From Azospirillum oleiclasticum (GTDB lineage: Bacteria > Pseudomonadota > Alphaproteobacteria > Azospirillales > Azospirillaceae): DNA of 64,000 nucleotides. The notes beneath the pieces were generated by a model that did not search any database, was not told where the DNA came from, and saw nothing but the letters and a program-made list of their open reading frames with translations. Below are positions 1-8,516 of the stretch, in pieces. The stretch lies in contig NZ_JABFFR010000041.1 in the NCBI RefSeq assembly GCF_013423485.1, positions 31,829 through 95,828 of the forward strand, given 5' to 3'. A program made the translations under genes and the position numbers. Numbering within the stretch: position 1 is the first letter of the stretch; every line of letters begins with the position of its first letter.

Positions 1-2
1 CT

Positions 3-296
3 TTGATCGAGCATCTGGGTGTTTTCATCGCGGCCGTCGCCAGCCCGCTCACGGGCGCTGTCGTCGTGTTTCTCGCCATCGTCGTCAACAGGCAGCCGCT
101 GTTCCTGTTCGCCGCCGCCTCGGCCGGGGTTTCGGATGCGGTGTTGATGGAAGGCTCCCCGACCGTGTCCGTCGGCATGGCCGGGGCGTGCGCGCTGGGT
201 GCGGCGGGTGCGCTTCTCCAGGCGTGGGTCGTCTGGCCGTGCGTGCGGATGGGCAAGCGCATCGCCCGCCATATCCGCTCCCGGGTTTCCGCCTGA
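3..296 (+). CDS. Small membrane protein, possibly 5'-truncated by the window edge
   Basis: The reading frame is open from the first bases of the window, and the first usable start is a TTG at position 3, so the true start may lie upstream. The visible 97 residues hold three hydrophobic stretches (about 5-27, 30-50 and 55-80), then a basic tail (RMGKRIARHIRSR). That suggests an integral inner-membrane protein with a cytoplasmic positive tail. No family was recognised. It lies tail-to-tail with the CorC/HlyC gene on the other strand. Confidence 0.45.
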   Translation: MIEHLGVFIAAVASPLTGAVVVFLAIVVNRQPLFLFAAASAGVSDAVLMEGSPTVSVGMAGACALGAAGALLQAWVVWPCVRMGKRIARHIRSRVSA

Positions 297-353
297 GTGT
301 CTGCCGGCACCGGGGGGGCGGCCCTGATGTGCGCCGGCGGTCGCTGACCGCTC

Positions 354-1664
354 CTACGACGCCTCAATGGACACCGGGTCCGTTGCCGGGACCACCAGGA
401 TCTTGTCGATGCGGCGCCCGTCCATGTCCACCACCTCGAAACGCGCGCCGCCGAACTCGACCGCCTCTCCGGCCTTGGGCACGTGGCCCAGCCGGTTGAG
501 CACGAAGCCGGCCATGGTGTGGAAGTCGCCGGCCCCGCGCAGGCCGCGCACCCCCACCCGGTCCTCGAACTCGTCCACCGGCATCCAGCCCTCCACCAGC
601 CATGAGCCGTCCTCGCGGCGCACCGCCCCCTCCTCAGGCGCCTCGCCGGCCTCCGGCATGTCGCCGGCGATGGTCTCCAGGATGTCGGTGATGCTCACCA
701 CCCCCTCGATGCTGCCGTACTCGTCCACCACCATCGCCATGTGGAGCCCGGTGGTCTTCATCAGGTCCAGCAGCTTCAGGATGGGTGTGCCGTCGTGCAC
801 GATCAGCGGCTTCTCGACGCTGGCCTCCAGGTCGAAGGATTCGCCCCGCACGGCGCGGTCGAGCAGGTCGCGGGTGTGGACCACGCCGAGGATCTCGTCC
901 AGCTCGCCCCGGCAGACCGGGTAGCGGGAATGATGGCCGGCCCTGATCTCGGCCAGCAGCACCTCCTGCGTGTCGGCGATGTCGAGCCAGCGGACGTCCG
1001 GGCGCGGCGTCATGATGGTGCGCACCGTGCGGTCGGCCAGTCGCAGCACCCCGTCGATCATGTCGCGCTCGGCCGGGGCGAAGACGCCGGTCTGCGTCCC
1101 CTCCGAGATCATCGAGCGGACCTCCTCCTCGGTCACCGTCTCCTCGCGTGCGCCATGCAGCCCCAGCAGGCGCAGCAGCAGGTCGGTGGATGCGCCGAGC
1201 AGCCAGACGAAGGGCGCAGCGACCCGCGACAGCACCCGCATCGGCGGCGCGATGAGCGACGCGGTGCGTTCCGGGTTCTTCAGGGCGATGCGCTTGGGGA
1301 TCAGTTCGCCCAGGACGATGGACAGGTAGGTGATCAGCACCAGCACACCGCCGACGCCCAGCATCTCCCCATAGCCGGCCAGCGCCGGAATGCCGTCGAG
1401 CCACCGGCCCAACCGGTCACCCAGCGTGGCGCCGCCGAAGGCACCGGCGACCACGCCGACCATGGTGATGCCGATCTGCACCGTGCTGAGGAAGCGGCCG
1501 GGTTCGTCGATCAGGCGGAGCGCCGCGCGCGCGCCATGATTGCCGTCCTCGGCCATGGCCTGGAGCCGCGCCCTGCGGGAGGACACGACGGCAAGCTCCG
1601 ACATGGCGAAGACGCCGTTCAGGAGCGTCAGCGCGACGATGATGGCGATCTCGAACGCGAGCAT
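354..1664 (-). CDS. CorC/HlyC-family membrane protein (DUF21-CBS-CorC_HlyC)
   Basis: The 436-residue product has the full hemolysin C / magnesium-cobalt efflux-type architecture. An N-terminal DUF21 transmembrane domain (about 1-190) contains LNGVFAMSELAVVSSRRARL and a conserved GELIPKRIALKNPE segment. Two CBS domains follow (about 210-335), then a C-terminal CorC_HlyC domain with the EDRVGVRGL and TMAGFVLNRLGHVPKAGE signatures. Related proteins are linked to Mg/Co homeostasis or cation exclusion; the ion here is not known. The frame stays open far upstream, but the ATG at 1664 begins the conserved MLAFEIAIIVAL start. It lies 32 bp downstream of a TerC gene on the same strand, so the two probably form one membrane-homeostasis operon. 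Confidence 0.9.
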   Translation of the reverse strand: MLAFEIAIIVALTLLNGVFAMSELAVVSSRRARLQAMAEDGNHGARAALRLIDEPGRFLSTVQIGITMVGVVAGAFGGATLGDRLGRWLDGIPALAGYGEMLGVGGVLVLITYLSIVLGELIPKRIALKNPERTASLIAPPMRVLSRVAAPFVWLLGASTDLLLRLLGLHGAREETVTEEEVRSMISEGTQTGVFAPAERDMIDGVLRLADRTVRTIMTPRPDVRWLDIADTQEVLLAEIRAGHHSRYPVCRGELDEILGVVHTRDLLDRAVRGESFDLEASVEKPLIVHDGTPILKLLDLMKTTGLHMAMVVDEYGSIEGVVSITDILETIAGDMPEAGEAPEEGAVRREDGSWLVEGWMPVDEFEDRVGVRGLRGAGDFHTMAGFVLNRLGHVPKAGEAVEFGGARFEVVDMDGRRIDKILVVPATDPVSIEAS

Positions 1665-1696
1665 GGGTTCCTTCCAAGTTGGGGACTGCGGCCCGG

Positions 1697-2464
1697 TCAG
1701 TGCGGACGCCCGTGGTCGGGGCCGGGCCGCCGCCTGGAGCGGCGGACCAGCATGTTGAGCGCCTCGATCAGGGCGGAGAAGGCCATGGCCGCGTAGATGT
1801 AACCCTTCGGCACATGCGCGCCGAAGCCTTCGGCGATCAGCGTCATGCCGATCATCAGCAGGAAGCCCAGCGCCAGAATGACCACGGTCGGGTTGGCCTG
1901 GATGAAGTTGGCCAGCGGGGTGGCGGCCAGCAGCATCACGGCGACCGTCACCACCACGGCGATGACCATGATCGGCACATGCTCGGTCATGCCCACCGCG
2001 GTGATGATGCTGTCGATCGAGAACACCAGGTCGAGGACCAGGATCTGCGCGATCGCCGCGGAGAAGCCCAGCGAGACCCCCCCGCTGTCGAAGAGGTCCG
2101 GGCCCGGGTCGGGATCGACGTTGTGGTGGATCTCCTTGGTGGCCTTCCACACCAGGAACAGTCCGCCGGCGATCAGGATGATGTCGCGCCAGGAGAAGCC
2201 GTGGCCGAACAGGCTGACCACCGGTTCGGTGAGCTGCACGATGATGGCGATCGTGCCCAGCAGCGCCAGCCGCAGGATCAGCGCCAGGCCGATGCCGATG
2301 CGCCGGGCGCGGGCGCGCTGCGCCTCCGGCAGCTTGTTGGTCAGGATGGAGATGAAGATCAGGTTGTCGATGCCGAGCACGACCTCCATCACGATCAGCG
2401 TCGCCAGGGCGACCCAGGCGGCCGGATCGGCGGCCAGTTGAGCGATGTAATCCATCAGGGGCAT
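1697..2464 (-). CDS. TerC-family integral membrane protein
   Basis: The 255-residue polytopic protein shows TerC hallmarks. The acidic intramembrane motif GIDNLIFISI lies at about residues 31-40, and a matching DLVFSIDSIITA in the second half pairs two conserved aspartates in symmetric repeats. About seven hydrophobic segments are visible. TerC proteins are linked to tellurite resistance and, more recently, to manganese export or metalation of secreted enzymes; which applies here cannot be read from sequence. A start at 2464 (MPLMDYIAQL) places the N-terminus just before the first membrane helix. It is the first gene of a likely two-gene operon with the CorC/HlyC protein. Confidence 0.88.
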   Translation of the reverse strand: MPLMDYIAQLAADPAAWVALATLIVMEVVLGIDNLIFISILTNKLPEAQRARARRIGIGLALILRLALLGTIAIIVQLTEPVVSLFGHGFSWRDIILIAGGLFLVWKATKEIHHNVDPDPGPDLFDSGGVSLGFSAAIAQILVLDLVFSIDSIITAVGMTEHVPIMVIAVVVTVAVMLLAATPLANFIQANPTVVILALGFLLMIGMTLIAEGFGAHVPKGYIYAAMAFSALIEALNMLVRRSRRRPGPDHGRPH

Positions 2465-2571
2465 CCGGGTGTGGGGTGTCGGTCGGGCGTCATGGAACGA
2501 TCGGCGAGCCGGCGGGGTGGCGGGATTGACGCGGCGGAATCATGCCACATCTGTGGGTGCGCCCTGCCACC

Positions 2572-3204
2572 ATGACGGATCGCCCGGAAATGACGGAGAA
2601 CGCACCGGCTTCCAGCATCATCGAAACGCTTGCCGGGCGGTGCGCCGGCGGGCGCATCACCATCGGCGAGATGACCGACGCGGCGGGCTCGCGCGCCTTC
2701 GGCCTCGTGCTGCTGCTGTTCGCCTTGCCGGAAGCCCTGCCGCTGCCGATCGCCGGCATCTCCGCGGTGATCGCGGTGCCGCTCATCGTGCTCTCCGCGC
2801 AGGCGGCCCTGTTCGGCGCCGACCCGCGCCTGCCGGAGTGGCTGCGCCGGCGCTCCATCGACGCCGGGCTGTTCCGTGCCGTGGCCGGAAAGGCGGTCCC
2901 CATCCTGCGCCGCATGGAGCGGGTGTCGCGGCCGCGCTGGCAGGGCATGGCGCGCGCCGGCCGGGCGCTGGGGCTCGCCTGCCTGCTCCTGGCCGTCATC
3001 ATCGCGCTGCCGATCCCCTTCGGCAACCTGCTGCCCGCCCTGTGCATCGCCGGCATCGCCTTCGGCCTGCTGCAGCGCGACGGCGTGATCATCGCCGCGT
3101 CGCTCGCGGCCGGGGCGGTGGTCGTCACCGGGATGACGGTCGCCGTGCTGGTGGCCGGCGACGCGATCCTGTCGTTGGTCGGTGCGGCGCCCGGCGCGTC
3201 GTGA
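2572..3204 (+). CDS. exoD: ExoD-family exopolysaccharide synthesis protein
   Basis: The protein is 210 residues from the ATG at 2572; an in-frame ATG at 2542 is possible but adds only non-conserved residues. It shows the ExoD pattern: a short soluble start with SIIETLAGRCAGGRITIGEM, then SRAFGLVLLLFALPEALPLP leading into the first helix, and paired hydrophobic segments to the end. ExoD was described in Rhizobium, where mutants make altered exopolysaccharide and are alkali-sensitive; its biochemical role is still unclear. The neighbouring glycosyltransferase is convergent, so a shared surface-polysaccharide role is suggestive but not an operon link. Confidence 0.85.
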   Translation: MTDRPEMTENAPASSIIETLAGRCAGGRITIGEMTDAAGSRAFGLVLLLFALPEALPLPIAGISAVIAVPLIVLSAQAALFGADPRLPEWLRRRSIDAGLFRAVAGKAVPILRRMERVSRPRWQGMARAGRALGLACLLLAVIIALPIPFGNLLPALCIAGIAFGLLQRDGVIIAASLAAGAVVVTGMTVAVLVAGDAILSLVGAAPGAS

Positions 3205-3251
3205 CGGCAGGCGCCGGGCAGGGGGGCGCCGGTCGGGATGGCCATCCGGCG

Positions 3252-4682
3252 TCATGGCGCGGCCGGACGGCGCAGACGCTCCAGGGCCAGCGCCACGCCG
3301 GACGCGCCGAGCCCCGCCAGAGACAGCAACAGCAGGGGCGAGTACCAGCCCGCGTTGCCGGCCAGGAGCGCGGTGGCGGCTCCGACGGTCGCCAGCTCCG
3401 GGAAGCCGGAGTCATCGCCCGTGCGGTAGGCGCAGGCGGCAGCACCGCCGCGCTTGGGCGTCCGCACGAAGGCCGATGACCGGCCGGCCAGCCCCTCGAA
3501 CACCGCCCGTGTGTTGGACAGCAGCAGGCCGGCGTTGAGGCCGATGACGGCGGGCAGCAGCAGCAGCGTGCGCGCGGCCAGCGGGTCGGCGGCGCGATCC
3601 CGGCCGGCGACCAGCGCCGTTCCCGTCGCGAGCAGGCCCAGCCCACCGGCGGCCATCCCGAACAGCGCGACGGCGACGGGCGGCGTCAGCTCCGCCGCGG
3701 CGAGGGTCAGGCTCGTCAGGATCACCAGCACCGTCGCCGGCCACACCGCCCCGTTCGCCATCATCAGCGTCGCCGCCAGTTTGCGGCCGGTGGGGAGGTC
3801 GCCGGCCCAAAGGCGCGGAAGCAGCTTCCGCGTGCATTGCGCGAAGCCCTTGGCCCAGCGGAACTGCTGGGTGCGCCAGGCGGTCAAGGTTTCCGGCAAC
3901 TCGCCGGGAACCACGACGTCGGGGCGCCAGGCTCCGCGCCAGCCGGCGAGATGCGCGCGCACCGCGAGGTCCAGGTCCTCGGTCAGCGTGTCGTGCTCCC
4001 AGCCCCCGGCCGCCTCGATCGCCGCGCGCCGCCAGACACCGCCGGTGCCGTTGAAGGGGAGGATGAGGCCGGCGGCGGCACGCGCGCTCTGCTCGATCCG
4101 GAAATGCGCGTCGAGCAGCAGAGCCTGCAGGCGGGTCAGCAGATTCGCACGGGCGTTGAGGTGTCCCCAGCGGGTCTGTACGAAGGCCAGCCGCCCGTCC
4201 GCCAGCAGCATCGCCATGCAGGCGCGCAGGAAGTCCGGAGAAGGCACGAAGTCGGCGTCGAGCACCGCCACGAACGGAGCCCCGGTCAGCGTCAGGCCGT
4301 GAGCCAGCGCGCCGGCCTTGTAGCCGGTCCGGTCGCCGCGGCGGATCAGGCGGATGTCCACCCCGTCCGCCGCGAGACGCTCCACCTCCGCACGTGCGAT
4401 GGCGGTGGTGTCGTCGGTGCTGTCGTCGAGGATCTGGATCGACAGGCGGTCCGCCGGCCAGTCGAGGGCCGCCGCGGCCGTGATGGCCCGGCGGATCACG
4501 TGGCGCTCGTTGTAGGCGGGGATCTGGACGCAGACGGCCGGCAGCCGGTCCTCCGGCGGCAGGGGCGCCACAATGGGGGGGCGATGGCGGTGGGCGAGCA
4601 CGGCCATCACCAGGAGATTGACCGCGAAGACCAGCAGGACCGAGAATCCGGCCACGAGCGCCATGCACAGCAGTACGGTCAT
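3252..4682 (-). CDS. Membrane family 2 glycosyltransferase (cellulose/glucomannan synthase-like)
   Basis: The 476-residue enzyme is anchored by an N-terminal helix (about 5-30). Its cytoplasmic GT-A domain carries the full processive GT2 set: DDSTDD at 86-91, DADF at 142-145, TEDLD at 234-238 and QQFRW at 272-276. Four to five hydrophobic segments follow after residue 300. QxxRW with TED is diagnostic of cellulose-synthase-type enzymes that extend a beta-linked chain and pass it through the membrane. The length suits a glucomannan-synthase-like (CslA-type) enzyme rather than BcsA, which would also carry a PilZ domain. Donor sugar and product cannot be told. Confidence 0.85.
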   Translation of the reverse strand: MTVLLCMALVAGFSVLLVFAVNLLVMAVLAHRHRPPIVAPLPPEDRLPAVCVQIPAYNERHVIRRAITAAAALDWPADRLSIQILDDSTDDTTAIARAEVERLAADGVDIRLIRRGDRTGYKAGALAHGLTLTGAPFVAVLDADFVPSPDFLRACMAMLLADGRLAFVQTRWGHLNARANLLTRLQALLLDAHFRIEQSARAAAGLILPFNGTGGVWRRAAIEAAGGWEHDTLTEDLDLAVRAHLAGWRGAWRPDVVVPGELPETLTAWRTQQFRWAKGFAQCTRKLLPRLWAGDLPTGRKLAATLMMANGAVWPATVLVILTSLTLAAAELTPPVAVALFGMAAGGLGLLATGTALVAGRDRAADPLAARTLLLLPAVIGLNAGLLLSNTRAVFEGLAGRSSAFVRTPKRGGAAACAYRTGDDSGFPELATVGAATALLAGNAGWYSPLLLLSLAGLGASGVALALERLRRPAAP

Positions 4683-4874
4683 TCGTCCCTACGCCCCCTC
4701 CTCCGGTTCACCCGTCCAATAAGGCGGGACGGGGGCCACGGATCGATGAACGCTCCAGGCCAAGGCTCGGCCCGATCTTTGGCACTGCGAAACGGCAAAC
4801 CGAAGCTGGAAATTTTTCCGGAGAGATGGATTACGGACGGCTTTCGCGCGTATGCGGACGAGTTCGTCATTGGC

Positions 4875-5402
4875 ATGAAGGGCAGGATGGACGTCGCCAG
4901 ACACCGGCAAGCGCTGCGCCGCTACGCGCTGAGCCTCACCCGCAACCCCGACCATGCCGAGGATCTCGTGCAGGATTCGGTGGTGCGGGCCCTGGCGGGT
5001 GCCCGGACGTGGCGTGAAGGCGGCGACCTGCGCCGCTGGCTGATGACCATCCTGCACAACGCGCACGCTTCGCGCCGGCGGCGGGAGAAGATCGAGCTGG
5101 CGGTGCGGGAGGCGATGGATGGCGGCGGTTCCGGCTGGTGCCTGCCGCCGCAGCTCGCCCGCGTCGACCTGGGCGAAACCATGGCCGCGCTCGCGAGCCT
5201 GCCCCCGGACCAGCGCCTGGTGCTGACGCTGGTGGCGATCGACGGGCTGAGCTACCGGGAGGCCGCGAACGGCCTCGGCATTCCCGTCGGAACCTTGATG
5301 TCGCGCCTGGCGCGGGCGCGCGATGCCCTTCGCCGGGCGACCGAGCACACGGCGGGCGACGTGCCGGACGACGGACGCCCGCGTCTCCGTCTGGTGAGGT
5401 GA
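4875..5402 (+). CDS. ECF-type RNA polymerase sigma factor
   Basis: The start at 4875 gives a 175-residue protein with region 2 (RYALSLTRNPDHAEDLVQDS) and region 4 (LPPDQRLVLTLVAIDGLSYR followed by EAANGLGIPVGTLMSRLARA). It would redirect RNA polymerase to stress or envelope promoters. In-frame ATGs at 4746 and 4887 are alternatives; the region before 4875 has no sigma similarity, so the long form is unlikely. The anti-sigma gene begins four bases after its stop, and a Bax-inhibitor-1-like gene overlaps that, so the sigma factor probably autoregulates a three-gene operon. No clear promoter consensus was found. Confidence 0.88.
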   Translation: MKGRMDVARHRQALRRYALSLTRNPDHAEDLVQDSVVRALAGARTWREGGDLRRWLMTILHNAHASRRRREKIELAVREAMDGGGSGWCLPPQLARVDLGETMAALASLPPDQRLVLTLVAIDGLSYREAANGLGIPVGTLMSRLARARDALRRATEHTAGDVPDDGRPRLRLVR

Positions 5403-5406
5403 CGGC

Positions 5407-6132
5407 ATGACCGCGACGATCGACGAACACGACCTGCTGGCCTACGTCGATGAGCAGCTCGATCCGCAACGCCGCATCGAGGTCGAGCGCTATCTGGCGC
5501 GCCACCCGGCGCTGGCAGCGCGGGTCATGCGCGACCTGCAGCAGCGGCACGAGATCGGTCTGGCCCTCGGCATCGACGCCCCCGCGCGGCGCGGCGCCGG
5601 CCAGCGCACTGCGGCAGCGGGGCGTGGCGCCCTGGCCCGTATCCTCACGGGAGCGCTGCTCCTGGCGGTGGGCTGGGGCGCGCATGGCTGGGTCGGCGGT
5701 GCAACGCCGGACCCGGCGCCGCTGCCGGTGTTCGCCGACGAAGCAATGGACGCCCATCGCGCGTTCGCCGACCACGGCCCGTCCGGCGGCGGTGACGCCC
5801 CGCGCCTGTCCCAGGCCGCAGGCGCCCAAGCGACGGCGCCGATCCCGGCCTTTCCGAAGCGGCTGTTCAGGCTGGGCGTGCGGATCGTCCCGTGGGACGA
5901 GGGGAGCGCGGCGCAGGTCATTTTCGCCACGCCGGAGGGCGAGCGCGTCACCCTGTTCGCCGCGGAGCTTCCGGACAGCGCCACGAGCCCACCGCAGACG
6001 GCCACGGTCGGGGGCGTGTCGATTGTCCACTGGCGCATCGGTCCGCACGCCTACGCGCTCTGCGGGCGCGTGCCGACCGGGGATCTGCTGGAGATGGCCG
6101 AGGGCGCGCGGCCGGAGGAACCCTCCCTTTGA
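5407..6132 (+). CDS. Anti-sigma factor, membrane anchored
   Basis: This 241-residue protein sits immediately after an ECF sigma gene. Its N-terminus (DEHDLLAYVDEQLDPQRRIE, then VERYLARHPALAARV) matches the anti-sigma domain of the FecR/RsiW-like group: an acidic helix with a short helix-loop-helix and no complete HxxxCxxC zinc motif. A single transmembrane segment lies at about 78-95 (ILTGALLLAVGWGAHGW), leaving a periplasmic sensor domain of about 140 residues. It would hold the sigma factor at the membrane until an unknown envelope signal releases it. Its TGA overlaps the TTG start of the next gene, implying coupled translation. Confidence 0.85.
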   Translation: MTATIDEHDLLAYVDEQLDPQRRIEVERYLARHPALAARVMRDLQQRHEIGLALGIDAPARRGAGQRTAAAGRGALARILTGALLLAVGWGAHGWVGGATPDPAPLPVFADEAMDAHRAFADHGPSGGGDAPRLSQAAGAQATAPIPAFPKRLFRLGVRIVPWDEGSAAQVIFATPEGERVTLFAAELPDSATSPPQTATVGGVSIVHWRIGPHAYALCGRVPTGDLLEMAEGARPEEPSL

Positions 6133-6887
6133 TCGCGCGGCGCACCCGATCCTCCGGACAAGCCATCGGGGCGGGCACCTTCGGCCTCGCCGGCCGGCCG
6201 GCCGACACCAGCGACCCGGCGGTGTTCCGGAAGGCTCTGCACCGCCACACCCTGCACGTTTACCACACGATGGCGCTCGGGTTCGGCACCGGCGGCGTGG
6301 CGGCGCTGGCCGCATCCGTCACGCCGTCGCTTGCCGCGTTCCTTGCGGGATCATCCCTGAGGTGGGTGGCTGTGCTGGCCCCCTTCGCGTTCCTGATTCT
6401 GTTGTGGTGGCGTCTGGATCGCTGGTCCACGGCGGTCCTCTGGAGCGCCTTCCTGGGCTTCAGCGTGGCGGTGGGGTTGGCCCTGGCCGCCCTGTTCCCC
6501 AGCGTCGACGGGCCGCACGAGGCGGGCGTCCTGTTCATTCTGTCCGCGTTGTTCGCGACGACCCGGCTGTGGAGCCGGATCGCCGACGTCGATCTGTCGG
6601 AGGAAACCGCGTTTCTCGCCATGGGTCCCATCGCCACCGTCATCGCGAGCCTCGGCGCCGTCGCGGCGGGGGCCGACGGACCGCAGTTCGCGCTCACCAC
6701 CATCATCGCCGTCGGCGTTGCCGCGCTCACCGCGCTCCAGGCCCGGCGGCTGAGGGAACAATACAGATTGCAGTTCGGCTTCATGCCTGAGCCAAAAGCT
6801 GCAATCATGAACGCGTTTTCACTTTACACTGGCCTCATCAATTTCTTTGATGTGGCGCTTCGTATTTTGGGTCAGCGCACCAGATAG
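6129..6887 (+). CDS. Bax inhibitor-1 / YccA-family membrane protein
   Basis: The TTG start at 6129 overlaps the anti-sigma stop and gives 252 residues. After a short soluble start, LHRHTLHVYHTMALGFGTGG marks the family's first helix, and six to seven hydrophobic segments follow. The C-terminal INAFSLYTGLINFFDVALRI-type ending (here MNAFSLYTGLINFFDVALRI) matches the conserved ALxLYLDFINLFLxLLRI block. The family forms pH-sensitive calcium-permeable channels or interacts with FtsH; the bacterial role is poorly defined. Placement in a sigma/anti-sigma operon suggests a role in envelope or cell-death-like stress. ATG 6270 lies inside the first helix and is unlikely to be the start. Confidence 0.8.
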   Translation: MIARRTRSSGQAIGAGTFGLAGRPADTSDPAVFRKALHRHTLHVYHTMALGFGTGGVAALAASVTPSLAAFLAGSSLRWVAVLAPFAFLILLWWRLDRWSTAVLWSAFLGFSVAVGLALAALFPSVDGPHEAGVLFILSALFATTRLWSRIADVDLSEETAFLAMGPIATVIASLGAVAAGADGPQFALTTIIAVGVAALTALQARRLREQYRLQFGFMPEPKAAIMNAFSLYTGLINFFDVALRILGQRTR

Positions 6888-6933
6888 GCGTGAGCCCGAC
6901 AATGGGTACAGTCACCGGAAAAGGAGGAACAGG

Positions 6934-7530
6934 ATGGATCCGACCGAACGCCAGATCATCGACGAGCTGTTCGGCAAGTTGCGCCAGGCCGAAGCCCAGT
7001 CCGGCCCGCGCGACCCGCAGGCCGAGGCCTACATCCGCGACCAGGTGGCCCGCCAGCCCGCCGCCCCCTACATCATGGCCCAGTCCATCGTGATGATGGA
7101 GCAGGGACTGGCGACGCTGCAGGCCCGCGTCGAGGAGCTGGAGCGCCAGCAGCGCGAGCGGCCCGCGGCGGGCGGAGGCGGCCTTTTCGGCAGCCTGTTC
7201 GGCGGCGGCCGTCCGGCCGCCCCGGCTCCGGCGCCGCAGCGGACGGGCATGGGCGCGTCGCCTTGGGGCCAACAGCCGCAGGCGCCCGCCCACGGCGATC
7301 CGCGCGTGGCCGCCTACGCCAACCCGCACCAGCCGCGTCCGGGCGGTGGCTTCATGGCCGGCGCCATGCAGACGGCGGTGGGCGTGGCCGGCGGCATGCT
7401 GCTGGGCAGCGCGCTCGCCAGCGCCTTCGCGGGCGACGAGGCCGCCGCGCAGGAGCCGCCCGCCGAGGAGCCGCAGGCCGAGCCGTCGGCCTGGGACGAG
7501 GGCGGCTTCGGCGAGGACGAGGAGCTGTGA
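6934..7530 (+). CDS. DUF2076-containing periplasmic ligand-binding-sensor-like protein
   Basis: A strong AAGGAGGAACAGG site precedes ATG 6934, giving 198 residues. The N-terminal 80 residues, beginning MDPTERQIIDELFGKLRQAE, match DUF2076, with a coiled-coil-prone stretch around ATLQARVEELERQQRER. A Gly/Ala/Pro-rich linker with GGLFGSLFGGG follows, then one hydrophobic segment (about 145-165), and an acidic tail rich in Glu ending EDEEL. The function of DUF2076 proteins is not established. The gene is monocistronic between a Bax-inhibitor-1-like gene and a YqhA-type gene. A GC-rich inverted repeat (7543-7564) just after the stop could act as a weak terminator. Confidence 0.8.
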   Translation: MDPTERQIIDELFGKLRQAEAQSGPRDPQAEAYIRDQVARQPAAPYIMAQSIVMMEQGLATLQARVEELERQQRERPAAGGGGLFGSLFGGGRPAAPAPAPQRTGMGASPWGQQPQAPAHGDPRVAAYANPHQPRPGGGFMAGAMQTAVGVAGGMLLGSALASAFAGDEAAAQEPPAEEPQAEPSAWDEGGFGEDEEL

Positions 7531-7692
7531 ACGCCCGTGGCTGGCCGGCGTGGACGCGCCGGCCGGCCCATTCCCGCGAGGTCCAATGATGCCCGGGTCA
7601 ACGCGGCACCGCTCAGGGGACGAGCCTGTCCATCGCAGGACGGTCGCTTCTGATTGCCCGGTGCGGATTGTCGGTTTGAAGACGTGAACCTC

Positions 7693-8238
7693 ATGCGCAT
7701 GGAAGATCGGCTGGAGCGGATGATCTTTGCCAGCCGCTGGCTGCTCGCTCCGTTCTTCGTCGGCCTGATCGTTGCGATCCTGGTCCTGCTGGTCAAGTTC
7801 GCCAAGACGCTGCTGGCGCTGGTGCTCGGCGTCTGGGGAGCGTCCGACTACGAGGCGGTGATCGCCATCCTCACCCTCGTCGATACCGCGCTCATCGCCG
7901 GGTTGCTGCTGATCATCATCTTCAGCGGCTACGAGAACTTCGTGTCCAAGCTGGGGATCGGCGGTCACGAGGATCGCCCGGCCTGGATGGGCAAGGTCGG
8001 CTTTGCCGACCTCAAGCTCAAGCTGATCGGCGCCATCGTGGCGATCTCCGCCGTGGAACTGCTGAAGGCGTTCCTGGTGAGCACCCAGTACACCGACGCG
8101 CAGCTTGGCTGGAAGGTCGCGATCCATCTGACCTTCGTGTTCTCCGGCGTGATGTTCGCCGTCACCGACCGCATCGCGGAGGGCGGGAAGGCGACCAGGC
8201 TCCTCGCCAAGCCGGGCGCCTCGCCCAAGGAGGCGTGA
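7693..8238 (+). CDS. YqhA / UPF0114-family inner membrane protein
   Basis: The 181-residue protein begins MRMEDRLERMIFASRWLLAP, the characteristic UPF0114 opening, and contains four hydrophobic segments (about 12-35, 50-72, 108-128 and 140-158). The segment LLLIIIFSGYENFVSKL after the second helix is also typical. The function of YqhA proteins is unknown. Possible starts are GTG 7684, ATG 7693 and ATG 7699; all keep the conserved core, and the choice here is by similarity to family length. No operon partner is obvious. Confidence 0.8.
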   Translation: MRMEDRLERMIFASRWLLAPFFVGLIVAILVLLVKFAKTLLALVLGVWGASDYEAVIAILTLVDTALIAGLLLIIIFSGYENFVSKLGIGGHEDRPAWMGKVGFADLKLKLIGAIVAISAVELLKAFLVSTQYTDAQLGWKVAIHLTFVFSGVMFAVTDRIAEGGKATRLLAKPGASPKEA

Positions 8239-8410
8239 CCCGGGGGGCTGGTGTTCGGCTGAATGGCCGCGGCGATGAGGACGGTCCTCGCCGCGGCCAT
8301 GCTGCTGGGCCGGCTGGAGTTCTTCATGCCGGTGGTGCTCCTCGGGCGGGCCTTCTGGCGCGGATGGTCCGTCCCGGGGATGGGCCGAACGCGGGGCCTT
8401 GACACGGACA

Positions 8411-8443
8411 GGGTGCGCCGACACCCTTGTCCCAAGGGGACAA
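8411..8443. promoter_or_regulatory. Two adjacent inverted repeats upstream of chrB-chrA, candidate operator
   Basis: A perfect palindrome with 7-bp arms (TTGTCCC-AAG-GGGACAA) lies at 8427-8443. A smaller hairpin, GGGTG-N6-CACCC, lies directly before it at 8411-8426, and a TTGACA-like -35 hexamer sits at 8399-8404. Together they look like a promoter with overlapping operator about 75 bp before chrB. The regulator is unknown; ChrB-family proteins can themselves bind DNA in other bacteria, but the domain kept here is not shown to do so. Confidence 0.45.
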
Positions 8444-8516
8444 CCGCGATCTCCCCGTGAGGCGTCAGCCGAAGCGTCGCGTCCTGTGCTCCCATCTTTG
8501 AGGAGAGGACGCTGCC

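Noticed and set aside
8263..8460. Small plus-strand ORF upstream of chrB
   Set aside because: No ribosome-binding site or conserved feature, and it covers the palindromic control region.
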